A stretch of 64,000 nt of DNA from Batkoa obscura (lineage: Eukaryota; Entomophthoromycota; Entomophthoromycetes; Entomophthorales; Batkoaceae). The notes below the pieces were generated by a model. The model was not told where the DNA came from and did no database searches. It saw only the letters and a program-made list of their open reading frames with translations. The stretch covers positions 620,001 through 684,000 of the forward strand of contig JASVEC010000022.1 of NCBI GenBank assembly GCA_030770535.1. The letters run 5' to 3'. The translations under genes and the position numbers were made by a program. Of this stretch, positions 36,549 to 47,417 are shown piece after piece; position 1 is the first letter of the stretch, and each line of letters opens with the position of its first letter.

Positions 36549-38034
36549 ATGGACTCTCTTAATTTCAAAGGAACCCTTGAGGGTAATACTTTATTTCCTT
36601 ATTAGCTTAGTTTTAGTTTACATATATAATTATTAAATCAAATATATATATCAGTTAAAGACAAAAACATAAAAACGACAATAATACCATTGTGAAACAA
36701 TAAGACGAAGTTCTGATATAGCAAAAGAAAAGTTTAATATAATTTATAATAAATAAATTGATGGATGCATCCAAGTTGTAAACTAAAAAAGTCAAAGAAA
36801 ACATGAAATTTCAATGCTCATTTTCTAAAATTTAAATTTACAGCTCACCAAAACTGGGTAACTGCCCTTGCCACCACTGAAGACCCAAATGTCTTAATTT
36901 CTGCCTCTCGTGGTAAGCATATATTAAAACTTAAAAAGAAAAACTGTTTAACTAAAGACAGTGGGTTAAATAGACAAGAGTGTCATCGTCTGGGACTTAA
37001 AACGTGAAGATTTAGCTTACGGTGTTCCCCGTAAATCTCTCCGTGGTCATAACCACTTCATTTCAGATGTTGCTGTTTCATCTGACGGTCAATTCGTATT
37101 AACTTCTTCTTGGGATAAAACCCTCCGTCTTTGGGACTTAAGCACTGGTAACACCACCCGTCAATTCGTCGGCCACACTGATGTAATTTTATTATCTCTT
37201 TTCTTATTTTTTTACTGATTATTTTTATTAGGATGTTCTTTCAGTTTCTTTCTCTGCTGATAACCGTCAAATTGTCTCCAGTTCCCGTGATAAAACTATT
37301 AAGCTTTGGAACACTGTCGGAGAATGTAAATTCGATATCACTACTGATAACCACAGTGACTGGATTTCATGTGTCCGTTTCTCTCCAAACCCAGCCAACC
37401 CATTAATTGTTTCTGCTGGTTGGGATAAAGTTGTTAAGGTAAGTTTTACTCTAATTCAAAATTATTTAAGCACATGATGTTTTGTGATACTTGCTACTTC
37501 TGAGCTTGGTCGCCAAGCAATGAGAAGTTAAAAACCCACATGTTTGTCTGAGGCTTATTACAAAATATGAATTTATGTCACTTTTTTAACAAGACTAAAC
37601 AATGTTATTAGGTATGGGATCTTACTAAATTCAAGCTCCGTACCAACCACAAAGGACACTCTGGACCAGTTAATGATGTTACCGTATCACCAGATGGTTC
37701 CCTCTGTGCTTCCGGAGGTAAAGATGGCATTACCATGCTTTGGGATCTCAATGAAGGTAAACATCTTTACTCCCTTGAAGCTAACAGCTCCATCAACGCT
37801 TTGGTTTTCTCACCAAATCGTTACTGGCTTTGCACTGCCACCTCCAGCTCCATCAAAGTATGGGACTTGGAATCAAAGACCATTGTCAGTGAACTTACTC
37901 CAGAGTTTACCAACGTTGGTAAAAAATCTAACGACCCAGAATGTATTTCCCTTGCTTGGTCTTACGATGGTTCTACCCTCTTTGCTGGTTATACTGATGG
38001 TATTATCCGTGTTTGGGGAGTTGATCACTCTTAA
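36549..38034 (+). CDS. RACK1: RACK1 / Asc1, ribosome-associated WD40 protein
   Basis: Seven-bladed WD40 scaffold on the 40S subunit head that links signalling to translation. Five exons (36549-36582, 36844-36912, 36974-37182, 37232-37438, 37612-38034) give 313 aa, the family length. Blade motifs are clear: [114 protein letters not shown] and [20 protein letters not shown]. Codons are strongly biased towards C-ending forms, unlike most neighbours, which fits very high expression. Intron 1 (261 nt) and intron 4 (173 nt) are much longer than usual here; intron 4 carries a box C/D snoRNA. Confidence 0.98.
37467..37557 (+). ncRNA. Box C/D snoRNA in RACK1 intron 4 (U24-like?)
   Basis: Inside intron 37439-37611. 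Box C is ATGATGT at 37474-37480, D' is CTGA at 37500-37503, and D is CTGA at 37548-37551. A degenerate C' (ATGAGA) starts near 37520. A perfect 5 bp terminal stem pairs TAAGC (37467-37471) with GCTTA (37553-37557). Between D' and C' is a perfect hairpin, GCTTGG-TCG-CCAAGC. The stretch before D', ACTTGCTACTT, contains TTGCTACT, which is complementary to the AGUAGCAA segment of LSU rRNA targeted by U24. The yeast U24 (snR24) gene lies in the ASC1 intron, so the host matches too. The guide before box D (CCACATGTTTGT) is not the known U24 guide, and the D' spacing is off by about two nt, so identity with U24 is tentative. Confidence 0.75.
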
Positions 38035-38267
38035 ATTGGGTAAAATATCCAAATAAAATACCAAAAAATTAATTTATAAATTAAAGACAATAGATTAAGT
38101 TGTTTAAATGCATGCTATCGACTGAATTATTTTTATGATATTACATTAGAATGAATATAAGTTGCACTTATTAGGAACAAGTAAAGATTATTAGACAAAA
38201 AGTAGGGAATTAATTTATTATTTTTATAAGATATAATACAATGTAAAACGGATATTGAAGAAAAAGA

Positions 38268-38908
38268 TTATAATATATTGCTTTCAGTACTATTAAAATT
38301 TCTATATACAGCATATGGATTTGAAATAATTGTAGGGTAATCTGTTTGAGATTTAGCTGCTGTACAAGATATCTCTACTGGCTTAATGACCATCCATTTT
38401 GACAATTGATTGTAGATAAATGTGGCACGTATGGTCATAGATTTAGGGCAAGGGTTTGGGGCTAACCATTCAAACTCTGTATTTGAACTTTTTTCTGAAT
38501 TATCTTTGTGTGTGATTACTGAATCTTTTTGATAATTAAATCTCTTACACCTCTTTTCATTATCTTTAAATGTTTTGGTATCATATGTAAACGAACCTAC
38601 TCGATCCTTATCCGTTTCTCCTTGTACATACAGTAGTAGTCCATGGTAATAGGGCACCAGAGCACTTACTTTAAGTGTCAGTTTACCTCCAGCTGTCACT
38701 TTACAATCCCCACAGCTTACACTACAAATGATTAGTTTATACAAAAAAATTGATATTAAGTTTACTTGTATTTAAAGGACTCAGTGTTATCGCCACCCAT
38801 ACAACCTGAGGTCTTTTCAGCATCAGATTCACACAAAGGAGAGCCATTCGGTAAGGCAGTAATCAAAGTTAAGATATAATTTAAATAGAACAATTTCAAT
38901 AACCACAT
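38268..38908 (-). CDS. Secreted protein with Reeler-like domain
   Basis: Two exons (38766-38908 and 38268-38721) give 198 aa. The start is the first ATG and opens a signal peptide: MWLLKLFYLNYILTLITALP, with a likely cut near ALPNG. The mature part has eight or more cysteines and one domain whose pattern fits the Reelin (Reeler) fold: ESFKYNVSCGDCKV, YYHGLLLYVQGETDKDRVGS, SVITHKD, FEWLAPNPCPKSMTIRATFI and WMVIKPVEISC. The VGSF...TH...W-AP...ATF order is the Reeler signature. There is no membrane anchor or obvious GPI tail. Extracellular or cell-wall location is likely; function is unknown. It is convergent with RACK1. Confidence 0.65.
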
Positions 38909-40744
38909 TCAATTTTATAAAAAATAATAATAAGAGCTTTAATAAAGAAAGAGAAGCAAAAGTTTAAGTGGAGGAATTTTTAAGCTTTAATGGTGGTAAA
39001 AGCAGGAGAATTAATTTCAAACATACAAGTAAAAACTTTATTTTTTAATTTAAAAGTCCGTTTCTTTTATTTTTTAATACAAGCTGGTAGTTCCTTTTAT
39101 TTTTACGATCCTTTTCTTATAGATAGCTTATTTATTTTTCGATCAATTTCATTTTCCGTTGCAGACTAAAATTTCCGGATAGATTGTCTCTTTGAATTTA
39201 ATTGGCTAAATTAGAATTAAATAGTGAAATTTACCCTTTTTGATTTTGGATTTTTAAGATTTAAGCCACTAGGGTTTCTTTTTTAAACTTCGGTAGTTGG
39301 ACTATTTTAGTTTATGAAAACTGGATTTTAATGTATATTGAAAATATAAAAGTATAATAAAGTTTATTTTTAGATTATTCAATTCGAATATCTTTTTTAT
39401 GTTTTCCATTAGTATCTTTCTCAGTTAGAAATTTTATAGCCACTTTAATTATTAATCCATACGAAAGACTTGATTTATTTAAGACAATAGAAGTTTACAA
39501 GAAAGGAGTACTTTTATAAGTCTATTTTTGCTATTTCAAATAACAGAAGATTGTAACTATTTTTTAAGAGACATATTAAGCTGCTGGGATCTCTTTAAAG
39601 TAATTCGAAAAGTTATTAAATATTGAATTTATTTCATTGACATAGATACAATTTGGTGACGTTTTTTGTTTTCATTTATTTGTCTATTTCTAACGCAATA
39701 AATATTGCCCATCCAATTTAACTATTTTTTTTTCCATTTGTTATTTATTCAGTTTAAGCTTAACTATGGAATTTAGATCTGGTGTACTTTCTAAAAAGTA
39801 TAGGTATTATATTTTTACACGATTTAGTTTATTTAATCATATATTATTTACTCATACCCTAAGTTACAATTTAATTCCTTTAAATAAGTTAGAATTGTAT
39901 ATTTGTATTTAAATTGGACAAACAACAATTTAAAAAACAACTACATCTAAATTAGATCATAACAGTTGAAAAGTTTCTAAGTTGAATTCTCATATAAAAA
40001 GGCACTCACATTTATGTTTCCTAAAATTTAGTAAATTAAAGAGCTATTTTTATACATCTTAAAACATGAATGTTTTTCTTTAGAGCCTGAAGGCTTAAGC
40101 ATTTAATATAGAAAAAAAGCTGTAAAATCATATAAATACCTTTTAGTTCCATTTATTTGTCCATTTTTTATTCACTAAAATTTAAAAAGTAAAAAGATAA
40201 TTAATAGCTGAAACAAAAAAGATGATCCTAGATCAAGCCTCAGTTATGAATGTTAGGTTAGTTCATATGTTCCATTACGCTTTTATACGTATAGATTAAC
40301 CGTGAGAATATACAGCTGAGAGAGCAAAAGAAATTACTTGCAGTCATTCATTGCTATAAATAAAAATATCACAGATGCTGCAACTCTAATGCGAATTAAT
40401 AATTTGCGAAATTTTCAGATTCAGGTACTTTATATTGTTTAGATTTTTTATAGCCTAATGATATTTTTCTATTTTTAAATAAGCAGTTAATTTAATCGCA
40501 ATAAACTTGGAACAGGTGTAGCTGTTGAAGCAAAAAATCTGCTTGTTTTTTATGCAAGCGAAAATGTAACTTAACACGTAGATAGACATAATACCCCTTA
40601 TTAGGTATCTAACTAAAATCGAGGATTTTAGCCACTATAGTGGCTTACTTAAACTCATAAAAAAACTATGGTCAGTTATCTTTTATGTTAAATTACACTA
40701 AATGAAATTGCATAATTAAATCTATGCTTTTCAGGGATCTATGA

Positions 40745-41607
40745 TTGAGGATGAGTAAATTGCTATCAATAAACCGTGTCAGGATTAGACCAGTATGGAA
40801 CCAATGTCATATCAATAAAAGAGGCTGTAATTTAACAATATCCACTTGTGATAAATGTGCGGGAAAAGGGCTGAGGTGTACAAGGGATCGAAAAATACTA
40901 AAAAACCAACAGTATGTGAGAATGAAGGTTTTCATTCACGTGCATTTATGTTATTAAAACCAAACAAAACTAAAACTGGGAAAAGGGCGGAGAGTATTAT
41001 ACATTTTAATCACATATACTTTAATCAACCCAAATTCTGTGTGAGTGAAAGTCGGTTCAACTCTAACGTTTCTATAGTCTTTGTTTTTCATATTAAGATG
41101 TCTCATTCTTATACTATATCAGGTCAAAGCTCTTATTTTTATTATAAAGCTACTTCAAGTCAATACTTTAATCAACTTTTTAGTTATTTACCATTATTTG
41201 ACTCATCATATACTACTGTAAAAAAGGGCATAAATATATATTTAAGGATGTCAGAACTTATAACTTTTTATTTAAAAGTTTAACCTATTGCTACAACTAT
41301 GTACATACAATCAATTCATAATTCAACAAAAGGGATATTATAGTAATTCGTTCTATGATATTAAATGAATTGGTCCATGTTAACAATGCTGATAGATCAT
41401 CTGATTTGAAGGGTTTTTAGAAGATAAGTTATTGAACCATTTTCATCAACTAAGTAAATTGAAAATCAACCTAAGTAATATCCAATCAATGGTAGTACTA
41501 TTAAATGGATTAAGAGAAGTTAGTTTAACCCTACTATCTTATTGTTTTTTCCAACCTATACAACTATTACGTCTTGTTAGGCTTACATTTGAACTACAAA
41601 GGTGATA
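40745..41607 (+). pseudogene. Decayed Zn2Cys6 transcription-factor gene
   Basis: The frame at 40745 contains WNQCHINKRGC, then NLTISTCDKCAGKGLRCTRD: five of the six cysteines of a fungal Zn2Cys6 binuclear cluster in the right order and spacing (C-x6-C-x6-C-x2-C-x6-C). The first cysteine position is tryptophan, one base from a cysteine codon. After a change of frame, YFNQLFSYLPLFD resembles the start of the fungal-specific TF domain. Still further on, in another frame, LSNIQSMVVLLNGL and QLLRLVRLTFELQR resemble its TIQALLLL...A..LGLHR region. The pieces are in family order but in different frames, so the gene appears dead, unless unrecognised introns join them. It is followed at once by two MITEs. 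Confidence 0.5.
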
Positions 41608-41619
41608 TTGAAAAAAAGT

Positions 41620-41724
41620 TATGGGGATGTATTTTTGTGTTTAAGAATTCTACTAACAAATTTTTCACTTAAATAGCGCTTAAAAAATAGAAAAAGTAAT
41701 GAAGCCAAAAAAAACACTCTCTTA
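41620..41724 (+). mobile_element. MITE family A, copy 6
   Basis: TATGGGGATGTATTTTTGTG to AAAAAAAACACTCTCTTA, with the core TTAAATAGCGCTTAAAAAA. It abuts copy 7 and shares the boundary TA. Confidence 0.92.
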
Positions 41725-41825
41725 TGGGGATGTATTTTTGTATTTAAGAATTTTACTGACAATTTTTCCACATAAATAGCGCTTAAAAAATGGAAAAATA
41801 ATGAAACTAAAAAAAACAGCCCCTT
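41723..41825 (+). mobile_element. MITE family A, copy 7
   Basis: TATGGGGATGTATTTTTGTA to AAAAAAACAGCCCCTTA, head-to-tail with copy 6 in the same orientation and very similar to it. Confidence 0.92.
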
Positions 41826-42176
41826 ATGTTATTCAGCAATTACACATTTACTTTCTATTAGCAATCCTTACTGTAATATATTATTTAATACTTATGACTT
41901 ATAGAAAAAAGATGAGAGAGTGACAAAATCAAATAAGAATGTGATAATTGAAGCAACAATTCTGCTGATACTGTTAGTGTATTCAAACTATTATTATAAA
42001 ACCAGTTTATTTTTTAAACTTCTTTTCAGTATCTTATTAAATATTAATTGATTGAATATGAGCAATGAAAAAGTGATAAAGGGCTCTAATTTGTTGGAAA
42101 CTTTGATGAATTTCATTTGTAAAGCTGTAATAAGGAAACTAGAATTTATTAAAAGAAGTATTCCAAGTAAAACATC

Positions 42177-42278
42177 TGAGGATATCTTTTTTGGCTTCAT
42201 CACTTTTTCTATCTTTTGAGCGCTATTTGGGTGGAAAAATTCTCAGTAAAATCCTTAAGCACAAGAATACCTCGCCAT
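42177..42278 (-). mobile_element. MITE family A, copy 8
   Basis: TGAGGATATCTTTTTTGGC to AAGAATACCTCGCCATC, with the core GAGCGCTATTTGGGTGG. The short plus-strand frame starting at 42191 is simply MITE sequence. Confidence 0.88.
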
Positions 42279-43183
42279 CTAGTGAAATCATTAATGGACA
42301 AATTGATTGTATTAAAATTTTTTACCATACTAATTGGGTTGGGTTGTATGATATTAAACGTTCAGCCGTAAGTAGAAACGAAGAAAGTCTGTAATTTAGA
42401 TATTAGCGAGTGAGAAACCAAAAGGTTTGCGTCTATTGGAAAATCATATTTGATTATTGATTCTTTATGATTCTAATTTAACATCAAAATATTGCTTTTG
42501 AATTCAGTTTTTTGACTACTTGGGATTTCTCATTGTTCTCTCTCCTTATACGAAATGGTTAACCAATACCTCTTTTTTGTTTGATCAGATATTGGACTAA
42601 GTTAGTAAATATACAAAAATAATGATATGAAGTTAATATCGCTTACTAATATTATAACTCAAGTTAATAGAAAATAAAATCAATTTGAACATGTATTTTA
42701 ATGGAGAGTTTGATTAGTTATTTTTAAATCTTATGTTAAATAAAAGATGGGATACACTACATAATAACAAAAACTGGTGGACAATTTGCTAAAAATATTA
42801 GTATAATCAAAAACATAGTTTTACAACGACACAGTATTGATAATTATAGCTTTAGGAATATTTTAAAATTACCAGTAAACTTATTCAACTTAGCTAGGGT
42901 TAAATTTATAAACTTTATATGTACATTTTTATTGAGATCCTGAAGGAGCCAAAGGCCTCAAGTGTTTTGTTTGTGGGTGTGAGTTTAATAAAAATGAAAA
43001 TGGAGTTGATAATAATTAAGTGTAAAGGTGAATTAATAGTAAGGTAAAAAATGCTAGGATGAAAATTAGACAGCCGATATGACTAATTTGAAGTTAGGGA
43101 AAATGAATTTTTTTACTGCCAATCAATTTACAAGGTTTCCAAAAATCAAAACTAGGTAGAACCAAACCTTAAAGTCGTCCCCA

Positions 43184-43284
43184 TATGGGGGTATATATTT
43201 TTAAGAATTTTACTACCAATCTTTCCACTCAAATGGCACTTAAAAGATGGAAAAAGTAATAAAACCAGAAAAAACATCCTCATA
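43184..43284 (+). mobile_element. MITE family A, copy 9
   Basis: TATGGGGGTATATATTTTTA to AGAAAAAACATCCTCATA, flanked by TA, with the core CTCAAATGGCACTTAAAAGA. Confidence 0.9.
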
Positions 43285-43951
43285 TATTAAAACTTTGCAC
43301 TATTTTATTTTTTTGATTACTATCAAAATATAAGGTCTTTATGTCTCATTATTAGTATCTCCTTTAGCTATTGAATTTCTTAAAGTTAGTTTTAGTTAAT
43401 AAAAAGAATGAAAAGTTTGGCTATCATTGCAAAAATGTAAAAGAAATGTCAACATTTAAAAATTCAAACAAATAATGCAAATTTGCCTTAAGAGAATGAA
43501 TACAACATAGTATTTTAAAACTTTAATAAAATAGTTATTTTTGTACAGGACAATATAAAATCCTACACTAATAAGGTAAAACATGGGAATGTTTTGGTTT
43601 CCTTTATGTCTATTTTTTATGCAATGTAGAATTTAAAAAGTGTTAACCAAATATTGAAGAAAGATATACTTGATATAAAATAAAATAATATTATAAAAAT
43701 TTAATTACATGTGCAACTATCTCCAGTATTCCTTTTTAACAGAGTTTCTTTATGTTGGCTTAATAAAGACTATTGTCAGCTACGTATTTTTCACTAAAGA
43801 ATTGATTTTCAACTAATAAAATTCAAAATCAAAATTTGAATCCAAGATTTAACTTTACTGATAATCTAATCAGAATCCCAAATTTCTACTTTATCCTTGA
43901 TTTTTGCAATTTTACAAAATAAAAGTAAACCAACATTTTATTTTAAAAGTA

Positions 43952-46039
43952 ATGTTTCGAATTAACAGATCCATCCAAATTCGAAGTACAAGTATAATAG
44001 ATAGACTCTATAAACTACGGAATGGCAATCAAATAATCATAAAGAGGAACAGTGGCTATGGGACCAATTCAGTATTTATTAAAGAAATAAATGAAAATCA
44101 TGGAGAAATAAACGGTGCAGAAGGTTTATTAATCGAGGATATTAAAGAGTTGACGAATTTACTACAAAAACAAGTGAAGCTAAAAGTACAGGATAGAAAT
44201 TTACATTTTGAAGCTAACATTCGATTGTTCAAATCAATAGAAGATAAGATTAAATTACATGATAATGATGTTAATAGCAGTTTACTAACAAATTACAACA
44301 GATTGTTCCAACTTTTATTTTTATTACTGAGGCATAATAAACTAGAAGGTAGTGCATATAGATTATTTAATTTGGTTCCTTTTATACTGAAGAACAGCTT
44401 AAGTATAAGTAATCATGTAAAATTGAACATGGTGGCAGTTGTAATGAATAGACTAATAAATATTGAGAAAGATGGGATAGCGTGTTCAAAAGTATATGAA
44501 CAAGTATTAAGTTCAGGACATAAAGGAAATGTATTTATATTAAATTATGCTATACAGAGTTATTTATCATTAAACCAAAGGGAGGAGGTAAAAAGGATAG
44601 TTAGAGAAATGAAACAAAGGAAGATTCGATTTAATTTGTATACGTTTAATATTTTATTAAAAGATTGTAGCCATAGAAAAGATTTCATAGAGTTTAAATA
44701 TTGGTGGCTACAGTTACAAAAGAGTAAATTAAAGTTGGATTCGTATACTAGAAGTTCGATATTATATAATTTAGTTATTCATAATAAACTAAATCTAAGT
44801 GACCAGCTATTTCAACAATATATTAGAAATCCTAAGATTGTAAATGATAACAAAGAAAGAATGATATTAATAACGATAATGATTAACACAGCTGATGATT
44901 TAGAATCTGGAATCAATTATATAAAGTTAGCATGTAAAGAGGAAATGAATTTGTTACATAGTGATACTAAGTTAATGACTACTGTTTTAAAATTATTTAT
45001 TAAATTTAATCAATTTGAAGCCAATAATCAATTATTTACTTATTTATTAAATAATCAACAAGCAAATAGTAAACATATTTACCAAATGATAGCTAATTAT
45101 TCTAAACAAAATAAATTAATAGAAGCAACTAAATTATTAACCTTACCTATAATTCATGAAGAAGATGAATTATTTTTAAATTATAAATTAATTAAAGAAT
45201 TTTCAATCAAATTTTCAACAAATGATTTATTAAAAACAACACAATTAATTAAATATAATAATAATAAAAATAGTAATAATAATAATAAATTGTATTTTGG
45301 TATTTATCATACCATACTAAAAACATTATTATATCGTATAGAATCATATCAACCAATTAAAAAGAAATCCAGTGATCATAAGAGACAAATGGAATATTAT
45401 ACGTCTTTGTTAATTGAAAGGATGGTAGATTATAACTTAATAAACTCAGTATCAACAAATGATTTAGATTTGCGTACTATTACTTTATTAGCAAAGGCAT
45501 ACCTTTATCTTAATGAATATGAAAAAGCAGATAAATTAATTAAACCATATTTCAATGAGATAGAAGATGAAGATTATTATTTAATAATGAATACACATCC
45601 ATTACTTGCCACCAAAAAGAGAATATCAACAAGTACATTATTATATAATTTAATTGAAACTAAGTTACCTAAATTTAATACAAATAAACAGAAAGGAAGC
45701 AGGAATTTAAATAATAAAGTAGAACTGGTGGATGTTTATATATTGGAAATTAAAATGCAAATATTAATTTCTTATCAAAAATATCAACGAGTATTTTTAT
45801 TATATCATTATTATAAAAATAATTCAAAAATTAAAAACTCCATTGATTTTTTAATCCATTCTTTATACGCTCTACATTCTTTAGATACCACTACTTTTAA
45901 TGAAATGAGTAAACAAAAATTAATTTTAAATTTATTAAAAAAAATTGATGTTCTCTTCCCAACAAACAAACAGTTGATCTTAAAGAGAGTGAATTTGTTT
46001 TATTCTAATGATCCTGAGTTTATTGATATTTACTTTTAA
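43952..46039 (+). CDS. Mitochondrial pentatricopeptide repeat (PPR) protein
   Basis: Single-exon gene of 695 aa. The first ATG in frame is at 43952 (MFRINRSIQIRSTS); the frame is open further upstream but has no ATG. The basic, serine-rich, acid-free N terminus looks like a mitochondrial presequence. PPR-type helical hairpins are clear in the middle: VFILNYAIQSYLSLNQREEV, then RIVREMKQRKIRFNLYTFNI, and LQKSKLKLDSYTRSSILYNL. More diverged repeats follow to the end. Fungal PPR proteins bind organellar RNAs and control their stability, processing or translation; the target here cannot be told. An asparagine run lies at about residue 440. The gene is convergent with RRP7. Confidence 0.85.
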   Translation: MFRINRSIQIRSTSIIDRLYKLRNGNQIIIKRNSGYGTNSVFIKEINENHGEINGAEGLLIEDIKELTNLLQKQVKLKVQDRNLHFEANIRLFKSIEDKIKLHDNDVNSSLLTNYNRLFQLLFLLLRHNKLEGSAYRLFNLVPFILKNSLSISNHVKLNMVAVVMNRLINIEKDGIACSKVYEQVLSSGHKGNVFILNYAIQSYLSLNQREEVKRIVREMKQRKIRFNLYTFNILLKDCSHRKDFIEFKYWWLQLQKSKLKLDSYTRSSILYNLVIHNKLNLSDQLFQQYIRNPKIVNDNKERMILITIMINTADDLESGINYIKLACKEEMNLLHSDTKLMTTVLKLFIKFNQFEANNQLFTYLLNNQQANSKHIYQMIANYSKQNKLIEATKLLTLPIIHEEDELFLNYKLIKEFSIKFSTNDLLKTTQLIKYNNNKNSNNNNKLYFGIYHTILKTLLYRIESYQPIKKKSSDHKRQMEYYTSLLIERMVDYNLINSVSTNDLDLRTITLLAKAYLYLNEYEKADKLIKPYFNEIEDEDYYLIMNTHPLLATKKRISTSTLLYNLIETKLPKFNTNKQKGSRNLNNKVELVDVYILEIKMQILISYQKYQRVFLLYHYYKNNSKIKNSIDFLIHSLYALHSLDTTTFNEMSKQKLILNLLKKIDVLFPTNKQLILKRVNLFYSNDPEFIDIYF

Positions 46040-46214
46040 TAAAGTTATAATAAAAGTTGACCTATTTAATTTTATATCTTTCTTTTGTGTTTATTTTATT
46101 TAAAGTTTCATTTTCAAATTTAATTATTTTATTACATATTATATCATTTCTATTATTTTTTACCTTAATTGTAATTTAATAACACATATTAACAATCAAA
46201 TTCTATACTTTTAT

Positions 46215-47417
46215 TTATTTTTTAGGTTGAAACATCTGAGCTTCTTTCATCTGTAATATACGTTTTTTATCCTCTTCAAACTGGGATCTCAAGTTGGCCA
46301 ATTCTAAAAAATGAAGTATAAGTAACCAATCTAACAAGATAATAATCAAAAAATACTTACGCTGCTTTTTAAAATTCTTGGTTTCAAACCTATAAAAATT
46401 AGCAATGGGTACTGGTTTACCAAAACCTTCTAATTCGACTTTTTGTTTTATAATTTTTGCTTTTTTATGGCTTATTGCTTTCACTGTAGCTGAACCTGAA
46501 GTATGTGTACCGCGTGTGGTCACCTTTACAAACCCATCTTCATCGGGAAGATCATAAACTCTATCAGCTTCATATTTTTGAACTTCGAGATGATGTTGGT
46601 ACTCGGTAACGAATTCATTCGCATATGCCATTAATGCTTCAGAGCTTGGACGACTTATATTGTATTTATTGATCCAACCTAAAATGAGATTATGATTATC
46701 AAAATACTTTATGTTTTATATAATAAACTTACGCAATAAACCACTATTTTCTTTGTTTGATCTTTCAGGTACTATGGTAGCTAATTCTTCATTGATTATG
46801 TTATTTTGGTTATCAGCTTTAAGTCTCAAGTTTAACAAGTAATTCATATCTTCTATAGTGTTAAAACTAGCATAGGCAAAGCTTGGAAATTTAATTAATT
46901 GGTAATCTAATACAGTCTCTTTGATAGCAAATAAAGGATCTAAAGTCCTAACGGTAGTTGTATTTTTCTTACGAAATTCGACATTTCCTTTACTTCCTTT
47001 ATCTCCATTACTTTCATTACAATGAATATGAATTTTATTGACACTTATTTTCTTAGTTTTATTAGAGTTTTGTAATACATTTTTAACATCTTTTTCAACA
47101 AAATCAACTGGTAAATTATAAAAAAATAAAGTACGTTCTGTTGGGAAATTGACGGGATTTAACCCAATTGGAAAACTACTTGCAGTTGAATGTTTCTTAA
47201 AATAGATGTAATTTACTTGTTTTTTACCATCGATATTTTTAATGTTATATGGTAATATTTTAAACCCTTTAATTTCTTTTAACTCAATTTCATTCTCCCT
47301 TTTATTTGTTTGCTTCTTTTCTGTCTTTTTCCCTTGTCCTATCTTACTCAAGGTGGGCTGACTTTTAACATCCTTCTTGAATGTCTCTTTTTTATTTTTT
47401 GTTACTTTTACTTTCAT
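46215..47417 (-). CDS. RRP7: Ribosomal RNA-processing protein 7
   Basis: Part of the UTP-C / SSU processome machinery for 18S rRNA maturation in the nucleolus. Three exons on the minus strand. After a lysine-rich N terminus comes GFKILPYNIK, then PTERTLFFYNLPVDFVEKDV (RNP-like motif of the divergent RRM) and an FAYASFN segment. Next, from the second exon, RWINKYN...EFVTEYQ and DGFVKVTTRG, and the conserved C-terminal helix with FYRFETKNFKKQ, then LANLRSQFEEDKKRILQMKE. The intron 46304-46360 is 57 nt, a multiple of three and stop-free, so an unspliced reading would insert 19 hydrophobic residues into the C-terminal helix; splicing restores NFKKQQLANLRSQF. It diverges from the ML/TRP gene. Confidence 0.92.

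Larger units (their letters stand above)
38909..43951. other. Gene-poor island with MITEs and a broken TF gene
   Basis: About 5 kb without an intact gene. 38909-40700 is AT-rich and shows nothing I can support. 40745-41607 holds a decayed Zn2Cys6 gene. Four MITE copies lie at 41620-41724, 41723-41825, 42177-42278 and 43184-43284. 43290-43951 is AT-rich upstream sequence of the PPR gene. Confidence 0.55.

Noticed and set aside
36583-36843. Possible second snoRNA in the long first intron of RACK1
   Set aside because: I found a CTGA but no box C at suitable distance and no terminal stem.
42191-42394. 67-codon plus-strand frame
   Set aside because: Its first half is MITE copy 8 read as protein.
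43904-43951. Upstream extension of the PPR protein
   Set aside because: The extension would begin at a TTG; the first ATG is at 43952 and opens a typical presequence.
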